NCBI GenBank assembly: GCA_037043235.1
Contig: JAWRVZ010000287.1
Span: forward strand, 496,001-560,000
Length of the DNA stretch: 64,000 bases
Origin: Rhodeus uyekii
Lineage: Eukaryota > Chordata > Actinopteri > Cypriniformes > Acheilognathidae
Direction: 5' to 3'
The notes beneath the pieces were generated by a model that made no database searches, was not told where the DNA came from, and worked only from the letters and a program-made list of their open reading frames with translations. Shown here piece by piece: positions 26,926 through 37,910 of this stretch; the first letter of the stretch is position 1; each line of letters opens with the position of its first letter. A program made the position numbers and the translations under genes.

Positions 26926-27635
26926 AAAAGTGTATACCAGATGTTGGGTCTTTAAAGATAAACCCTTTTACTTGTGCTAACTCACCTTAATGATGGCGAT
27001 TTTCACCAGGAATAATGAAAAATGTCAACCAAAACGTAGCCTTAAAGGATGAGCACTTGGTAGAACAGCATTTAACTGCAGAACACCATGATCCTTACCT
27101 ACTGTCTCTACCTGAGTAGCAAGAGGCATACCCTGACTCCACATAGCCTATTAAAGCCTAAACTGATGAGCACCTAATAAAAGAGCATTTGAATTCAGAA
27201 CACCATGATCCTTACCTACTGTCTCTACCTGAGTAGCAAGAGGCATACCCTGACTCCACATAGCCTATCAAAGCCTAAACTGATGAGCACCTAATAAAAA
27301 AGCCTTTCACTCCAGAACACCATGATCTTACCTACTGTCTCTACCTGAGTAGCAAGAGGCAAACCCTGACTCCACATAGCCTATCAAAGCCTAAACTGAT
27401 TAGCACCTACTAAAAAAGCCTTTGAATTCAGAACACCATGATCCTTACCTACTGTCTCTACCTGAGTAGCAAGAGGCATACCCTGACTCCACATAGCCTA
27501 TCAAAGCCTAAACTGATGAGCACCTAGTAGAAGAACATTTAACTCCAGAACATCAAGATCCTTATCCTCTGTCTCTCACTAAGTAGCGAGAGGTATCCCC
27601 TGACTCCCTGTGGTCAAAGATTGACGCCAAACTGA

Positions 27636-27706
27636 GCATTGGTGGTTCAATGGTAGAATTCTCGTTTGCCTTGCGGGAGATCCGGGTCCGATTCCCGGCC
27701 AATGCA
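27636..27706 (+). tRNA. tRNA-Gly(GCC)-like, copy 30 (A37T)
   Basis: It is the duplicate of copy 26, with anticodon loop TTGCCTT. Confidence 0.68.
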
Positions 27707-28531
27707 AAATGTGTATACCAGATGTTGGGTCTTTAAAGATAAACCCTTTTACTTGTGCTAACTCACCTTAATGATGGCGATTTTCACCAGGAATAATGAA
27801 TTGTGTCAACCAAAACGTAGCCTTAAAGGATGAGCACTTAGTAGAACAGCATTTAACTGCAGAACACCATGATCCTTACCTACTGTCTCTACCTGAGTAG
27901 CAAGAGGCATACCCTGACTCCACATAACCTATCAAAGCCTAAACTGATGAGCACCTAATAAAAAGCATTTGAATTCAGAACACCATGATCCTTACCTACT
28001 GTCTCTACCTGAGTAGCAAGAGGCATACCCTGACTCCACATAGCCTATCAAAGCCTAAACTTATGAGCACCTAATAAAAAAGCCTTCAATCCAGAACACC
28101 TTGATCCTTACCTACTGTCTCTACCTGAGTAGCAAGAGGCATACCCTGACTCCACATAGCCTATCAAAGCCTAAACTGATGAGCACCTAATAAAAAAGCC
28201 TTTCACTCCAGAACACCATGATCCTTACCTACTGTCTCTACCTGAGTAGCAAGAGGCAAACCCTGACTCCACATAGCCTATCAAAGCCTAAACTGATGAG
28301 CACCTAATAAAAAAGCCCTCAATCCAGAACACCATGATCCTTACCTACTGTCTCTACCTGAGTAGCAAGAGGCATACCCTGACTCCACATAGCCTATCAA
28401 AGCCTAAACTGATGAGCCCCTAGTAGAAGAACATTTAACTCCAGAACATCAAGATCCTTATCCTCTGTCTCTCACTAAGTAGCGAGAGGTATCGCCTGAC
28501 TCCCTGTGGTCAAAGATTGAGGCCAAACTGA

Positions 28532-28617
28532 GCATTGGTGGTTCAATGGTAGAATTTTCAATGGTAGAATTCTCGTTTGCCATGCGGGAGATCCGGGTCC
28601 GATTCCCGGCCAATGCA
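28532..28617 (+). tRNA. tRNA-Gly-like with duplicated D-arm, copy 31
   Basis: It is the duplicate of copy 27, 86 nt long with the same 15-bp tandem duplication. Confidence 0.72.
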
Positions 28618-29210
28618 AAAAGTGTATACCAGAAGTTGGGTCTTTAAAGATAAACCCTTTTACTTGTGCTAACTCACCTTAATGATGGCGATTTTCACCA
28701 GGAATAATGAATTGTGTCAACCAAAACGCAGCCTTAAAGGATGAGCACTTAGTAGAACCGCATTTAACTCCAGAACACCATGATCCTTACCTACTGTCTC
28801 TACCTGAGTAGCAAGAGGCATACCCTGACTCCACATAGCCTATCAAAGCCTAAACTGATGAGCACCTAATAAAAAGCCTTTGAATTCAGAACACCATGAT
28901 CCTTACCTACTGTCTCTACCTGAGTAGCAAGAGGCAAATCCTGACTCCACATACCCTATCAAAGCCTAAACTGATGAGCACCTAATAAAAGAGCATTCCA
29001 CTCCAGAACACCATGATCCTTATCTACTGTCTCTACCTGAGTAGCAAGAGGCATACCCTGACTCCACATAGCCTATCAAAGCCTAAACTGATGAGCACCT
29101 AGTAGAAGAACATTTAACTCCAGAACATCAAGATCCTTATCCTCTGTCTCTCACTAAGTAGCGAGAGGTATCCACTGACTCCCTGTGGTCAAAGATTGAC
29201 GCCAAACTGA

Positions 29211-29281
29211 GCATTGGTGGTTCAATGGTAGAATTCTCGTTTGCCATGCGGGAGATCCGGGTCCGATTCCCGGCCAATGCA
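29211..29281 (+). tRNA. tRNA-Gly(GCC)-like, copy 32
   Basis: It lies 679 bp after copy 31 and has a consensus body. It is the first gene after the duplicated block. Confidence 0.78.
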
Positions 29282-30342
29282 AAAAGTGTATACCAGATGT
29301 TGGGTCTTTAAAGATAAACCCTTTTACTTGTGCTAACTCACCTTAATGATGGCGATTTTCACCAGGAATAATGAAAAGTGTCAACCAAAATGTAGCCTTA
29401 AAGGATGAGCACTTAGTAGAACAGCATTTACCTGCAGAACACCATGATCCTTACCTACTGTCTCTACCTGAGTAGCAAGAGGCATACCCTGACTCCACAT
29501 AACCTATCAAAGCCTAAACTGATGAGCACCTAATAAAAAGCCTTTGAATTCAGAACACCATGATCCTTACCTACTGTCTCTACCTGAGTAGCAAGAGGCA
29601 TACCCTGACTCCACATAGCCTATCAAAGCCTAAACTTATGAGCACCTAATAAAAGAGCATTTGAATTCAGAACACCATGATCCTTACCTACTGTCTCTAC
29701 CTGAGTAGCAAGAGGCAAACCCTGACTCCACATAGCCTATCAAAGCCTAAACTGATGAGCACCTAATAAAAGAGCATTTGAATTCAGAACACCATGATCC
29801 TTACCTACTGTCTCTACCTGAGTAGCAAGAGGCATACCCTGACTCCACAGAGCCTATCAAAGCCTAAACTGATGAGCACCTAATAAAAGAGCATTTGAAT
29901 TCAGAACACCATGATCCTTACCTACTGTCTCTACCTGAGTAGCAAGAGGCAAACCCTGACTCCACATAGCCTATCAAAGCCTAAACTGATGAGCACCTAA
30001 TAAAAGAGCATTTGAATTCAGAACACCATGATCCTTACCTACTGTCTCTACCTGAGTAGCAAGAGGCAAACCCTGACTCCACATAGCCTATCAAAGCCTA
30101 AACTGATGAGCACCTAATAAAAGAGCATTTGAATTCAGAACACCATGATCCTTACCTACTGTCTCTACCTGAGTAGCAAGAGGCATACCCTGACTCCACA
30201 TAGCCTATCAAAGCCTAAACTGACGAGCACCTAGTAGAAGAACATTTAACTCCAGAACATCAAGATCCTTATCCTCTGTCTCTCACTAAGTAGCGAGTGG
30301 TATCCCCTGACTCCCTGTGGTCAAAGATTGACGCCAAACTGA

Positions 30343-30413
30343 GCATTGGTGGTTCAATGGTAGAATTCTCGTTTGCCATGCGGGAGATCGGGGTCTGATT
30401 CCCGGCCAATGCA
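30343..30413 (+). tRNA. tRNA-Gly(GCC)-like, copy 33 (C56T)
   Basis: It lies 1132 bp after copy 32. The T-stem 5' strand reads CGGGG instead of CCGGG and the T-loop is TCTGATT, so the T-arm is doubly damaged. It is probably a pseudogene. Confidence 0.64.
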
Positions 30414-31473
30414 AAAAGTGTATACCAGATGTTGGGTCTTTAAAGATAAACCCTTTTACTTGTGCTAACTCACCTTAATGATGGCGATTTTCACCAGGAA
30501 TAATGAATTGTGTCAACCAAAAAGTAGCCTTAAAGGATGAGCACTTGGTAGAATAGCTTTTAATTCCAGAACACCATGATCCTTACCTACTGTCTCTACC
30601 TGAGTAGCAAGAGGCAAACCCTGACTCCACATAGCCTATCAAAGCCTAAACTAATGAGCACCTAATAAAAAAGCCTTTCACTCCAGAACACCATGATCCT
30701 TACCTACTGTCTCTACCTGAGTAGCAAGAGGCAAACCCTGACTCCACATAGCCTTTCAAAGCCTAAACTGATGAGCACCTAATAAAAGAACATTTGAATT
30801 CAGAACACCATGATCCTTACCTACTGTCTCTACCTGAGTAGCAAGAGGCATACCCTGACTCCACATAACCTATCAAAGCCTAAACTGATGAGCACCTAAT
30901 AAAAAGCCTTTGAATTCAGAACACCATGATCCTTACCTACTGTCTCTACCTGAGTAGCAAGAGGCATACCCTGACTCCACATAGCCTATCAAAGCCTAAA
31001 CTTATGAGCACCTAATAAAAAAGCCTTCAATCCAGAACACCTTGATCCTTACCTACTGTCTCTACCTGAGTAGCAAGAGGCATACCCTGACTCCACATAG
31101 CCTATCAAAGCCTAAACTGATGAGCACCTAATAAAAAAGCCTTTCACTCCAGAACACCATGATCCTTACCTACTGTCTCTACCTGAGTTGCAAGAGGCAA
31201 ACCCTGACTCCACATAGCCTATTAAAGCCTAAACTGATGAGCACCTAATAAAAGAGCATTTGAATTCAGAACACCATGATCCTTACCTACTGTCTCTACC
31301 TGAGTAGCAAGAGGCATACCCTGACTCCACATAGCCTATCAAAGCCTAAACTGATGAGCACCTAGTAGAAGAACATTTAACTCCAGAACATCAAGATCCT
31401 TATCCTCTGTCTCTCACTAAGTAGCGAGAGGTATCCCCTGACTCCCTGTGGTCAAAGATTGACGCCAAACTGA

Positions 31474-31544
31474 GCATTGGTGGTTCAATGGTAGAATTCT
31501 CGTTTGCCATGCGGGAGATCCGGGTCCGATTCCCGGCCAATGCA
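31474..31544 (+). tRNA. tRNA-Gly(GCC)-like, copy 34
   Basis: It lies 1131 bp after copy 33 and has a consensus body. A 76-codon - strand open frame across it is an accident of the repeat. Confidence 0.78.
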
Positions 31545-32370
31545 AAAAGTGTATACCAGATGTTGGGTCTTTAAAGATAAACCCTTTTACTTGTGCTAAC
31601 TCACCGTAATGATGGCGATTTTCACCAGGAATAATGAAAAGTGTCAACCAAAACGTAGCCTTAAAGCATGAGCACTTAGTAGAACAGCATTTAACTGCAG
31701 AACACCATGATCCTTACCTACTGTCTCTACCTGAGTAGCAAGAGGCATACCCTGACTCCACATAACCTATCAAAGCCTAAACTGATGAGCACCTAATAAA
31801 AAGCCTTTGAATTCAGAACACCATGATCCTTACCTACTGTCTCTACCTGAGTAGCAAGAGGCATACCCTGACTCCACATAGCCTATCAAAGCCTAAACTT
31901 ATGAGCACCTAATAAAAAAGCCTTCAATCCAGAACACCTTGATCCTTACCTACTGTCTCTACCTGAGTAGCAAGAGGCAAACCCTGACTCCACATAGCCT
32001 ATCAAAGCCTAAACTGATGAGCACCTAATAAAAGAGCATTTGAATTCAGAACACCATGATCCTAACCTACTGTCTCTACCTGAGTAGCAAGAGGCAAACC
32101 CTGACTCCACATAGCCTATCAAAGCCTAAACTGATGAGCACCTAATAAAAGAGCATTTGAATTCAGAACACCATGATCCTTACCTACTGTCTCTACCTGA
32201 GTAGCGAGAGGCATACCCTGACTCCACATAGCCTATCAAAGCCTAAACTGATGAGCACCTAGTAGAAGAACATTTAACTCCAGAACATCAAGATCCTTAT
32301 CCTCTGTCTCTCACTAAGTAGCGAGAGGTATCCCCTGACTCCCTGTGGTCAAAGATTGACGCCAAACTGA

Positions 32371-32441
32371 GCATTGGTGGTTCAATGGTAGAATTCTTGT
32401 TTGCCATGCGAGAGATCCGGGTCCGATTCCCGGCCAATGCA
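32371..32441 (+). tRNA. tRNA-Gly(GCC)-like, copy 35
   Basis: It lies 897 bp after copy 34. The anticodon stem is CTTGT/GCGAG. Two substitutions keep five pairs (T28-A42 and T29-G41 wobble). The loop is unchanged. Confidence 0.74.
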
Positions 32442-33268
32442 AAAAGTGTATACCAGAAGTTGGATCTTTAAAGATAAACCCTTTTACTTGTGCTAACTCA
32501 CCTTAATGATGGCGATTTTCACCAGGAATAATGAATTGTGTTAACCAAAACCTAGCCTTAAAGGATGAGCACTTGGTAGAACAGCATTTAACTCCAGAAC
32601 ACAATGATCCTTACCTACTGTCTCTACCTGAGTAGCAAGAGGCAAACCCTGACTCCACATAGCCTATCAAAGCCTAAAATGATGAGCACCTACTAAAAAA
32701 GCCTTTGAAATCAGAACACCATGATCCTTACCTACTGTCTCTACCTGAGTAGCAAGAGGCATACCCTGACTCCATATAGCCTATCAAAGCCTAAACTTAT
32801 GAGCACCTAATAAAAAAGCCTTCAATCCAGAACACCTTGATCCTTACCTACTGTCTCTACCTGAGTAGCAAGAGGCAAACCCTGACTCCACATAGCCTAT
32901 CAAAGCCTAAACTGATGAGCACCTAATAAAAGAGCATTTGAATTCAGAACACCATGATCCTTATCTACTGTCTCTACCTGAGTAGCAAGAGGCAAACCCT
33001 GACTCCACATAGCCTATCAAAGCCTAAACTGATGAGCACCTAATAAAAGAGCATTTGAATTCAGAACACCATGATCCTTACCTACTGTCTCTACCTGAGT
33101 AGCAAGAGGCATACCCTGACTCCACATAGCCTATCAAAGCCTAAACTGATGAGCACCTAGTAGAAGAACATTTAACTCCAGAACATCAAGATCCTTATCC
33201 TCTGTCTCTCACTAAGTAGCGAGAGGTATCCCCTGACTCCCTGTGGTCAAAGATTGACGCCAAACTGA

Positions 33269-33339
33269 GCATTTGTGGTTCAATGGTAGAATTCTCGTTT
33301 GCCATGCGGGAGATCCGGGTCCGATTCCCGGCCAATGCA
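33269..33339 (+). tRNA. tRNA-Gly(GCC)-like, copy 36
   Basis: It lies 898 bp after copy 35. The acceptor reads GCATTTG, so base 6 no longer pairs with C67. Confidence 0.68.
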
Positions 33340-33933
33340 AAAAGTGTATACCAGAAGTTGGGTCTTTAAAGATAAACCCTTTTACTTGTGCTAACTCACC
33401 TTAATGATGGCGATTTTCACCAGGAATAATGAATTGTGTCAACCAAAAAGTAGCCTTAAAGGATGAGCACTTGGTAGAATAGCTTTTAATTCCAGAACAC
33501 CATGATCCTTACCTACTGTCTCTACCTGAGTAGCAAGAGGCATACCCTGACTCCACATAGCCTATCAAAGCCTAAACTGATGAGCACCTAATAAAAAAGC
33601 CTTTCACTCCAGAACACCATGATCCTTACCTACTGTCTCTACCTGAGTAGCAAGAGGCAAACCCTGACTCCACATAGCCTTTCAAAGCCTAAACTGATGA
33701 GCACCTAATAAAAGAGCATTTGAATTCAGAACACCATGATCCTTACCTACTGTCTCTACCTGAGTAGCAAGAAGCATACCCTGCCTCCACATAGCCTATC
33801 AAAGCCTAAACTGATGAGCACCTAGTAGAAGAACATTTAACTCCAGAACATCAAGATCCTTATCCTCTGTCTCTCACTAAGTAGCGAGAGGTATCCCCTG
33901 ACTCCCTGTGGTCAAAGATTAACGCCAAACTGA

Positions 33934-34004
33934 CCATTGGTGGTTCAATGGTAGAATTCTCGTTTGCCATGCGGGAGATCCGGGTCCGATTCCCGGCCAA
34001 TGCA
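33934..34004 (+). tRNA. tRNA-Gly(GCC)-like, copy 37
   Basis: It lies 665 bp after copy 36. Base 1 is C instead of G, so the terminal 1-72 pair becomes C/C. The upstream flank is AGATTAACGCC. Confidence 0.68.
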
Positions 34005-34828
34005 AAAAGTGTATACCAGAAGTTGGATCTTTAAAGATAAACCCTTTTACTTGTGCTAACTCACCTTAATGATGGCGATTTTCACCAGGAATAATGAATT
34101 GTCAACCAAAACGTAGCCTTAAAGGATGAGCACTTAGTAGAACAGCATTTAACTCCAGAACACCATGATCCTTACCTACTGTCTCTACCTGAGTAGCAAG
34201 AGGCATACCCTGACTCCACATAACCTATCAAAGCCTAAACTGATGAGCACCTAATAAAAAGCCTTTGAATTCAGAACACCATGATCCTTACCTACTGTCT
34301 CTACCTGAGTAGCAAGAGGCATACCCTGACTCCACATAGCCTATCAAAGCCTAAACTTATGAGCACCTAATAAAAAAGCCTTCAATCCAGAACACCTTGA
34401 TCCTTACCTACTGTCTCTACCTGAGTAGCAAGAGGCATACCCTGACTCCACATAGCCTATCAAAGCCTAAACTGATGAGCACCTAATAAAAAAGCCTTTC
34501 ACTCCAGAACACCATGATCCTTACCTACTGTCTCTACCTGAGTTGCAAGAGGCAAACCCTGACTCCACATAGCCTATTAAAGCCTAAACTGATGAGCACC
34601 TAATAAAAGAGCATTTGAATTCAGAACACCATGATCCTTACCTACTGTCTCTACCTGAGTAGCAAGAGGCATACCCTGACTCCACATAGCCTATCAAAGC
34701 CTAAACTGATGAGCACCTAGTAGAAGAACATTTAACTCCAGAACATCAAGATCCTTATCCTCTGTCTCTCACTAAGTAGCGAGAGGTATCCCCTGACTCC
34801 CTGTGGTCAAAGATTGACGCCAAACTGA

Positions 34829-34899
34829 GCATTGGTGGTTCAATGGTAGAATTCTCGTTTGCCATGCGGGAGATCCGGGTCCGATTCCCGGCCAATGCA
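34829..34899 (+). tRNA. tRNA-Gly(GCC)-like, copy 38
   Basis: It lies 895 bp after copy 37 and has a consensus body. Confidence 0.78.
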
Positions 34900-35725
34900 A
34901 AAAGTGTATACCAGATGTTGGGTCTTTAAAGATAAACCCTTTTACTTGTGCTAACTCACCTTAATGATGGCGATTTTCACCAGGAATAATGAAAAGTGTC
35001 AACCAAAACGTAGCCTTAAAGGATGAGCACTTAGTAGAACAGCATTTAACTGCAGAACACCATGATCCTTACCTACTGTCTCTACCTGAGTACCAAGAGG
35101 CATACCCTGACTCCACATAACCTATCAAAGCCTAAACTGATGAGCACCTAATAAAAAGCCTTTGAATTCAGAACACCATGATCCTTACCTACTGTCTCTA
35201 CCTGAGTAGCAAGAGGCATACCCTGACTCCACATAGCCTATCAAAGCCTAAACTTATGAGCACCTAATAAAAAAGCCTTCAATCCAGAACACCTTGATCC
35301 TTACCTACTGTCTCTACCTGAGTAGCAAGAGGCATACCCTGACTCCACATAGCCTATCAAAGCCTAAACTGATGAGCACCTAATAAAAAAGCCTTTCACT
35401 CCAGAACACCATGATCCTTACCTACTGTCTCTACCTGAGTTGCAAGAGGCAAACCCTGACTCCACATAGCCTATTAAAGCCTAAACTGATGAGCACCTAA
35501 TAAAAGAGCATTTGAATTCAGAACACCATGATCCTTACCTACTGTCTCTACCTGAGTAGCAAGAGGCATACCCTGACTCCACATAGCCTATCAAAGCCTA
35601 AACTGATGAGCACCTAGTAGAAGAACATTTAACTCCAGAACATCAAGATCCTTATCCTCTGTCTCTCACTAAGTAGCGAGAGGTATCCCCTGACTCCCTG
35701 TGGTCAAAGATTGACGCCAAACTGA

Positions 35726-35796
35726 GCATTGGTGGTTCAATGGTAGAATTCTCGTTTGCCATGCGGGAGATCCGGGTCCGATTCCCGGCCAATGCA
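35726..35796 (+). tRNA. tRNA-Gly(GCC)-like, copy 39 (last in array)
   Basis: It lies 897 bp after copy 38 and has a consensus body. About 530 bp of monomers follow before the array ends and the valine array begins. Confidence 0.78.
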
Positions 35797-36443
35797 AAAA
35801 GTGTATACCAGATGTTGGGTCTTTAAAGATAAACCCTTTTACTTGTGCTAACTCACCTTAATGATGGCGATTTTCACCAGGAATAATGAAAAGTGTCAAC
35901 CAAAACGTAGCCTTAAAGGATGAGCACTTAGTAGAACAGCATTTAACTGCAGAACACCATGATCCTTACCTACTGTCTCTACCTGAGTACCAAGTGGCAT
36001 ACCCTGACTCCACATAACCTATCAAAGCCTAAACTGATGAGCACCTCATAAAAAGCCTTTGAATTCAGAACACCATGATCCTTACCTACTGTCTCTACCT
36101 GAGTAGCAAGAGGCATACCCTGACTCCACATAGCCTATCAAAGCCTAAACTTATGAGCACCTAATAAAAAAGCCTTCAATCCAGAACACCTTGATCCTTA
36201 CCTACTGTCTCTACCTGAGTAGCAAGAGGAAAACCCTGACTCCACATAGCCTATCAAAGCCTAAACTGATGAGCACCTAATAAATGAGCACCTAATAAAA
36301 AACCCAGAACTCCATGATCCTATCATATTTGGGAAACTTGAGATTAAATGCAGAGTGAACTTTTCCGGTCTATGCTTGTTGAAAAACAGCCGAAACGGCA
36401 GACTGCTCAGAGCTTATTAAACGGTGACCAAGGGCTGTTTTTA

Positions 36444-36474
36444 GGCGAACGTGACGACCAGTAGACTACAGAAA
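36444..36474 (-). pseudogene. tRNA-Val 5'-half fragment
   Basis: On the - strand the segment carries TTTCTGTAG and CACGTTCGCCT, the 5' half of the array's own tRNA-Val up to the anticodon stem, where it breaks off into unrelated sequence. Counterparts lie at 37352, 38259, 39159, 40014 and 40869. Without anticodon and T arm it cannot be a tRNA. Confidence 0.7.
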
Positions 36475-36615
36475 TTTCAAGATGTGTTCCGTTCGCTTTT
36501 TCGAAAGAAAGGCTTATTCCATAATATCCTCTGCGGCCAGAGTGACCCATCTTTGTACATTCCAAAAACATGCTAATTTAAGCAAGTACAGTGACAACCA
36601 AACCACTTGATATGG

Positions 36616-36669
36616 GCTGAGTTTTGAACTTTGGACCTTCGTTGCATAAAGGGAACTTTGTAACCGCTA
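36616..36669 (-). pseudogene. degenerate tRNA-Val-like 3' segment
   Basis: The - strand reads GCGGTTAC, then CAACGAAGGTCCAAAG and TTCAAAACTCAGC. This follows the D-arm to T-arm order of tRNA-Val (GGTTATCAC, GCGAAAGGTCCCC, GTTCGAAAC) with many substitutions and no valid anticodon loop. It recurs in every unit, starting near 37524, 38424, 39331, 40186 and 41041. Confidence 0.55.
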
Positions 36670-36930
36670 AGTTTAGGAAAGTTGAGATTCAGTGTGATCT
36701 TTTTCTGGTCTATGCTTGCTGAAAAGCAACCAAATCGATAAACTGCTCAGTGGTCATAAAATAGGAAAATAGTGGCAAAGCAACCATTTTTACAGACTCT
36801 GCAGGAAACCTCACTGTATGTTTTACTTTTGTGCAGTATCGAAGAGTTTAGAGCGCAAATTGGCCTGAAAGTGTGCTGACGTGCTCAGTAGATGTCGACT
36901 TATTGAAGGTTTTTTGCTAAAAGAAACCAT

Positions 36931-37003
36931 TGTTTCTGCCCAGTTTCGAACTGGGGACCTTTCGCGTGTGAGGCGAACGTGATAGCCACTACACTACAGA
37001 AAC
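36931..37003 (-). tRNA. tRNA-Val(CAC), unit 1
   Basis: This is a 73-nt canonical cloverleaf with acceptor GTTTCTG/CAGAAAC, discriminator A, anticodon stem TTCGC/GCGAA with loop CTCACAC (anticodon CAC), T-stem CCCAG/CTGGG and a standard TTCGAAA T-loop. The A-box (TAGTGTAGTGG) and B-box (AGTTCGAAACT) fit Pol III promoters. A TTTT terminator on the transcribed strand lies at 36919-36922, 8 nt past the 3' end. CCA is not encoded. It differs from the common vertebrate tRNA-Val(CAC) by only a few paired or neutral changes and looks functional. Confidence 0.93.
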
Positions 37004-37185
37004 CTGTTTCCTCTTCAAAAAGGCGTAAAAAATCGTAAAAAAAGAGAGAGCCAAGTACTCCATGTGTACAGGTCCTCAGTATGCAGGTCTTTGCCAAGTT
37101 CAATCGTGAGGCCTTTGTAGCATGGACATACACATACAAGAGATCCATTTAAGCATACACGGTAAAACCACTCCACTTGATCCAG

Positions 37186-37232
37186 CTGAATTTTAAACTT
37201 TGGTCCTTTCGTTGCGGAAATTTGTAACTGCA
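37186..37232 (-). pseudogene. degenerate tRNA-Val-like 3' segment, second type
   Basis: The - strand contains GCAGTTACAAATTTCCGC, then AACGAAAGGACCAAAG and TTTAAAATTCAGC. It is a sister of the degraded segment at 36616 and occupies the equivalent place in the other half-unit. It recurs about every 907 bp. Confidence 0.5.
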
Positions 37233-37837
37233 TTATTTGGGAAACTTGAGATTAAATGCAGAGTGAACTTTTCCGGTCTATGCTTGTTGAAAAACAGCCG
37301 AAACGGCAGACTGCTCAGAGCTTATTAAACGGTGACCAAGGGCTGTTTTTAGGCGAACGTGACGACCAGTAGACTACAGAAATTTCAAGATGTGTTCCGT
37401 TCGCTTTTTCGAAAGAAAGGCTTATTCCATAATATCCTCTGCGGCCAGAGTGACCCATCTTTGTACATTCCAAAAACATGCTAATTTAAGCAAGTACAGT
37501 GACAACCAAACCACTTGATATGGGCTGAGTTTTGAACTTTGGACCTTCGTTGCATAAAGGGAACTTTGTAACCGCTAAGTTTAGGAAAGTTGAGATTCAG
37601 TGTGATCTTTTCTGGTCTATGCTTGCTGAAAAGCAACCAAATCGATAAACTGCTCAGTGCTCATAAAATAGGAAAATAGTGGCAAAGCAACCATTTTTAC
37701 AGACTCTGCAGGAAACCTCACTGTATGTTTTACTTTTGTGCTGTATCGAAGAGTTTAGAGCGCAAATTGGCCTGAAAGTGTGCTGACGTGCTCAGTAGAT
37801 GTCGACTTATTGAAGGTTTTTTGCTAAAAGAAACCAT

Positions 37838-37910
37838 TGTTTCTGCCCAGTTTCGAACTGGGGACCTTTCGCGTGTGAGGCGAACGTGATAGCCACTACA
37901 CTACAGAAAC
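37838..37910 (-). tRNA. tRNA-Val(CAC), unit 2
   Basis: It is identical to the unit 1 gene and lies 907 bp further on. Confidence 0.93.

Larger units (their letters stand above)
25609..29210. repeat. 3602-bp segmental tandem duplication, second copy
   Basis: It is the second copy of the block at 22007-25608 and carries the same private variants at the same offsets. After 29210 the flank differs (GTGTCAACC instead of GTGTCATCC), which marks the end of the duplicated segment. Confidence 0.93.
1..36322. repeat. higher-order satellite of ~117-bp monomers with embedded tRNA-Gly-like genes
   Basis: The whole stretch is tandem repeats. The basic monomer is about 117 bp and contains the landmarks CCTACTGTCTCTACCTGAG, CTGACTCCACATAGCC and GATGAGCACCTAATAAAA. 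Monomer types differ mainly in the segment after AATAAAA (GCCTTTGAATTCAG, GCCTTCAATCCAG, GAGCATTTGAATTC, GCCTTTCACTCC) and tend to come in the same order. A divergent monomer (TCCTCTGTCTCTCACTAAG, then CTGTGGTCAAAGATT) always precedes each tRNA-Gly-like gene, and a fixed ~190-bp downstream segment follows it. The array is cut at the left window edge and ends near 36322 in a degenerate half-monomer. No long open frame runs through it. It may be a tRNA gene cluster amplified by unequal crossing-over. Confidence 0.95.

Noticed and set aside
1..36322. CRISPR-like array
   Set aside because: The repeats are contiguous 117-bp monomers without unique spacers, in a eukaryotic context with LINEs and snRNAs. 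No cas genes are present.
1..36322. C/D-box snoRNA in the monomer (TGATGA and CTGA words)
   Set aside because: The base before TGATGA is C rather than a purine, there is no terminal stem bringing the words together, and many monomers have TTATGA instead.
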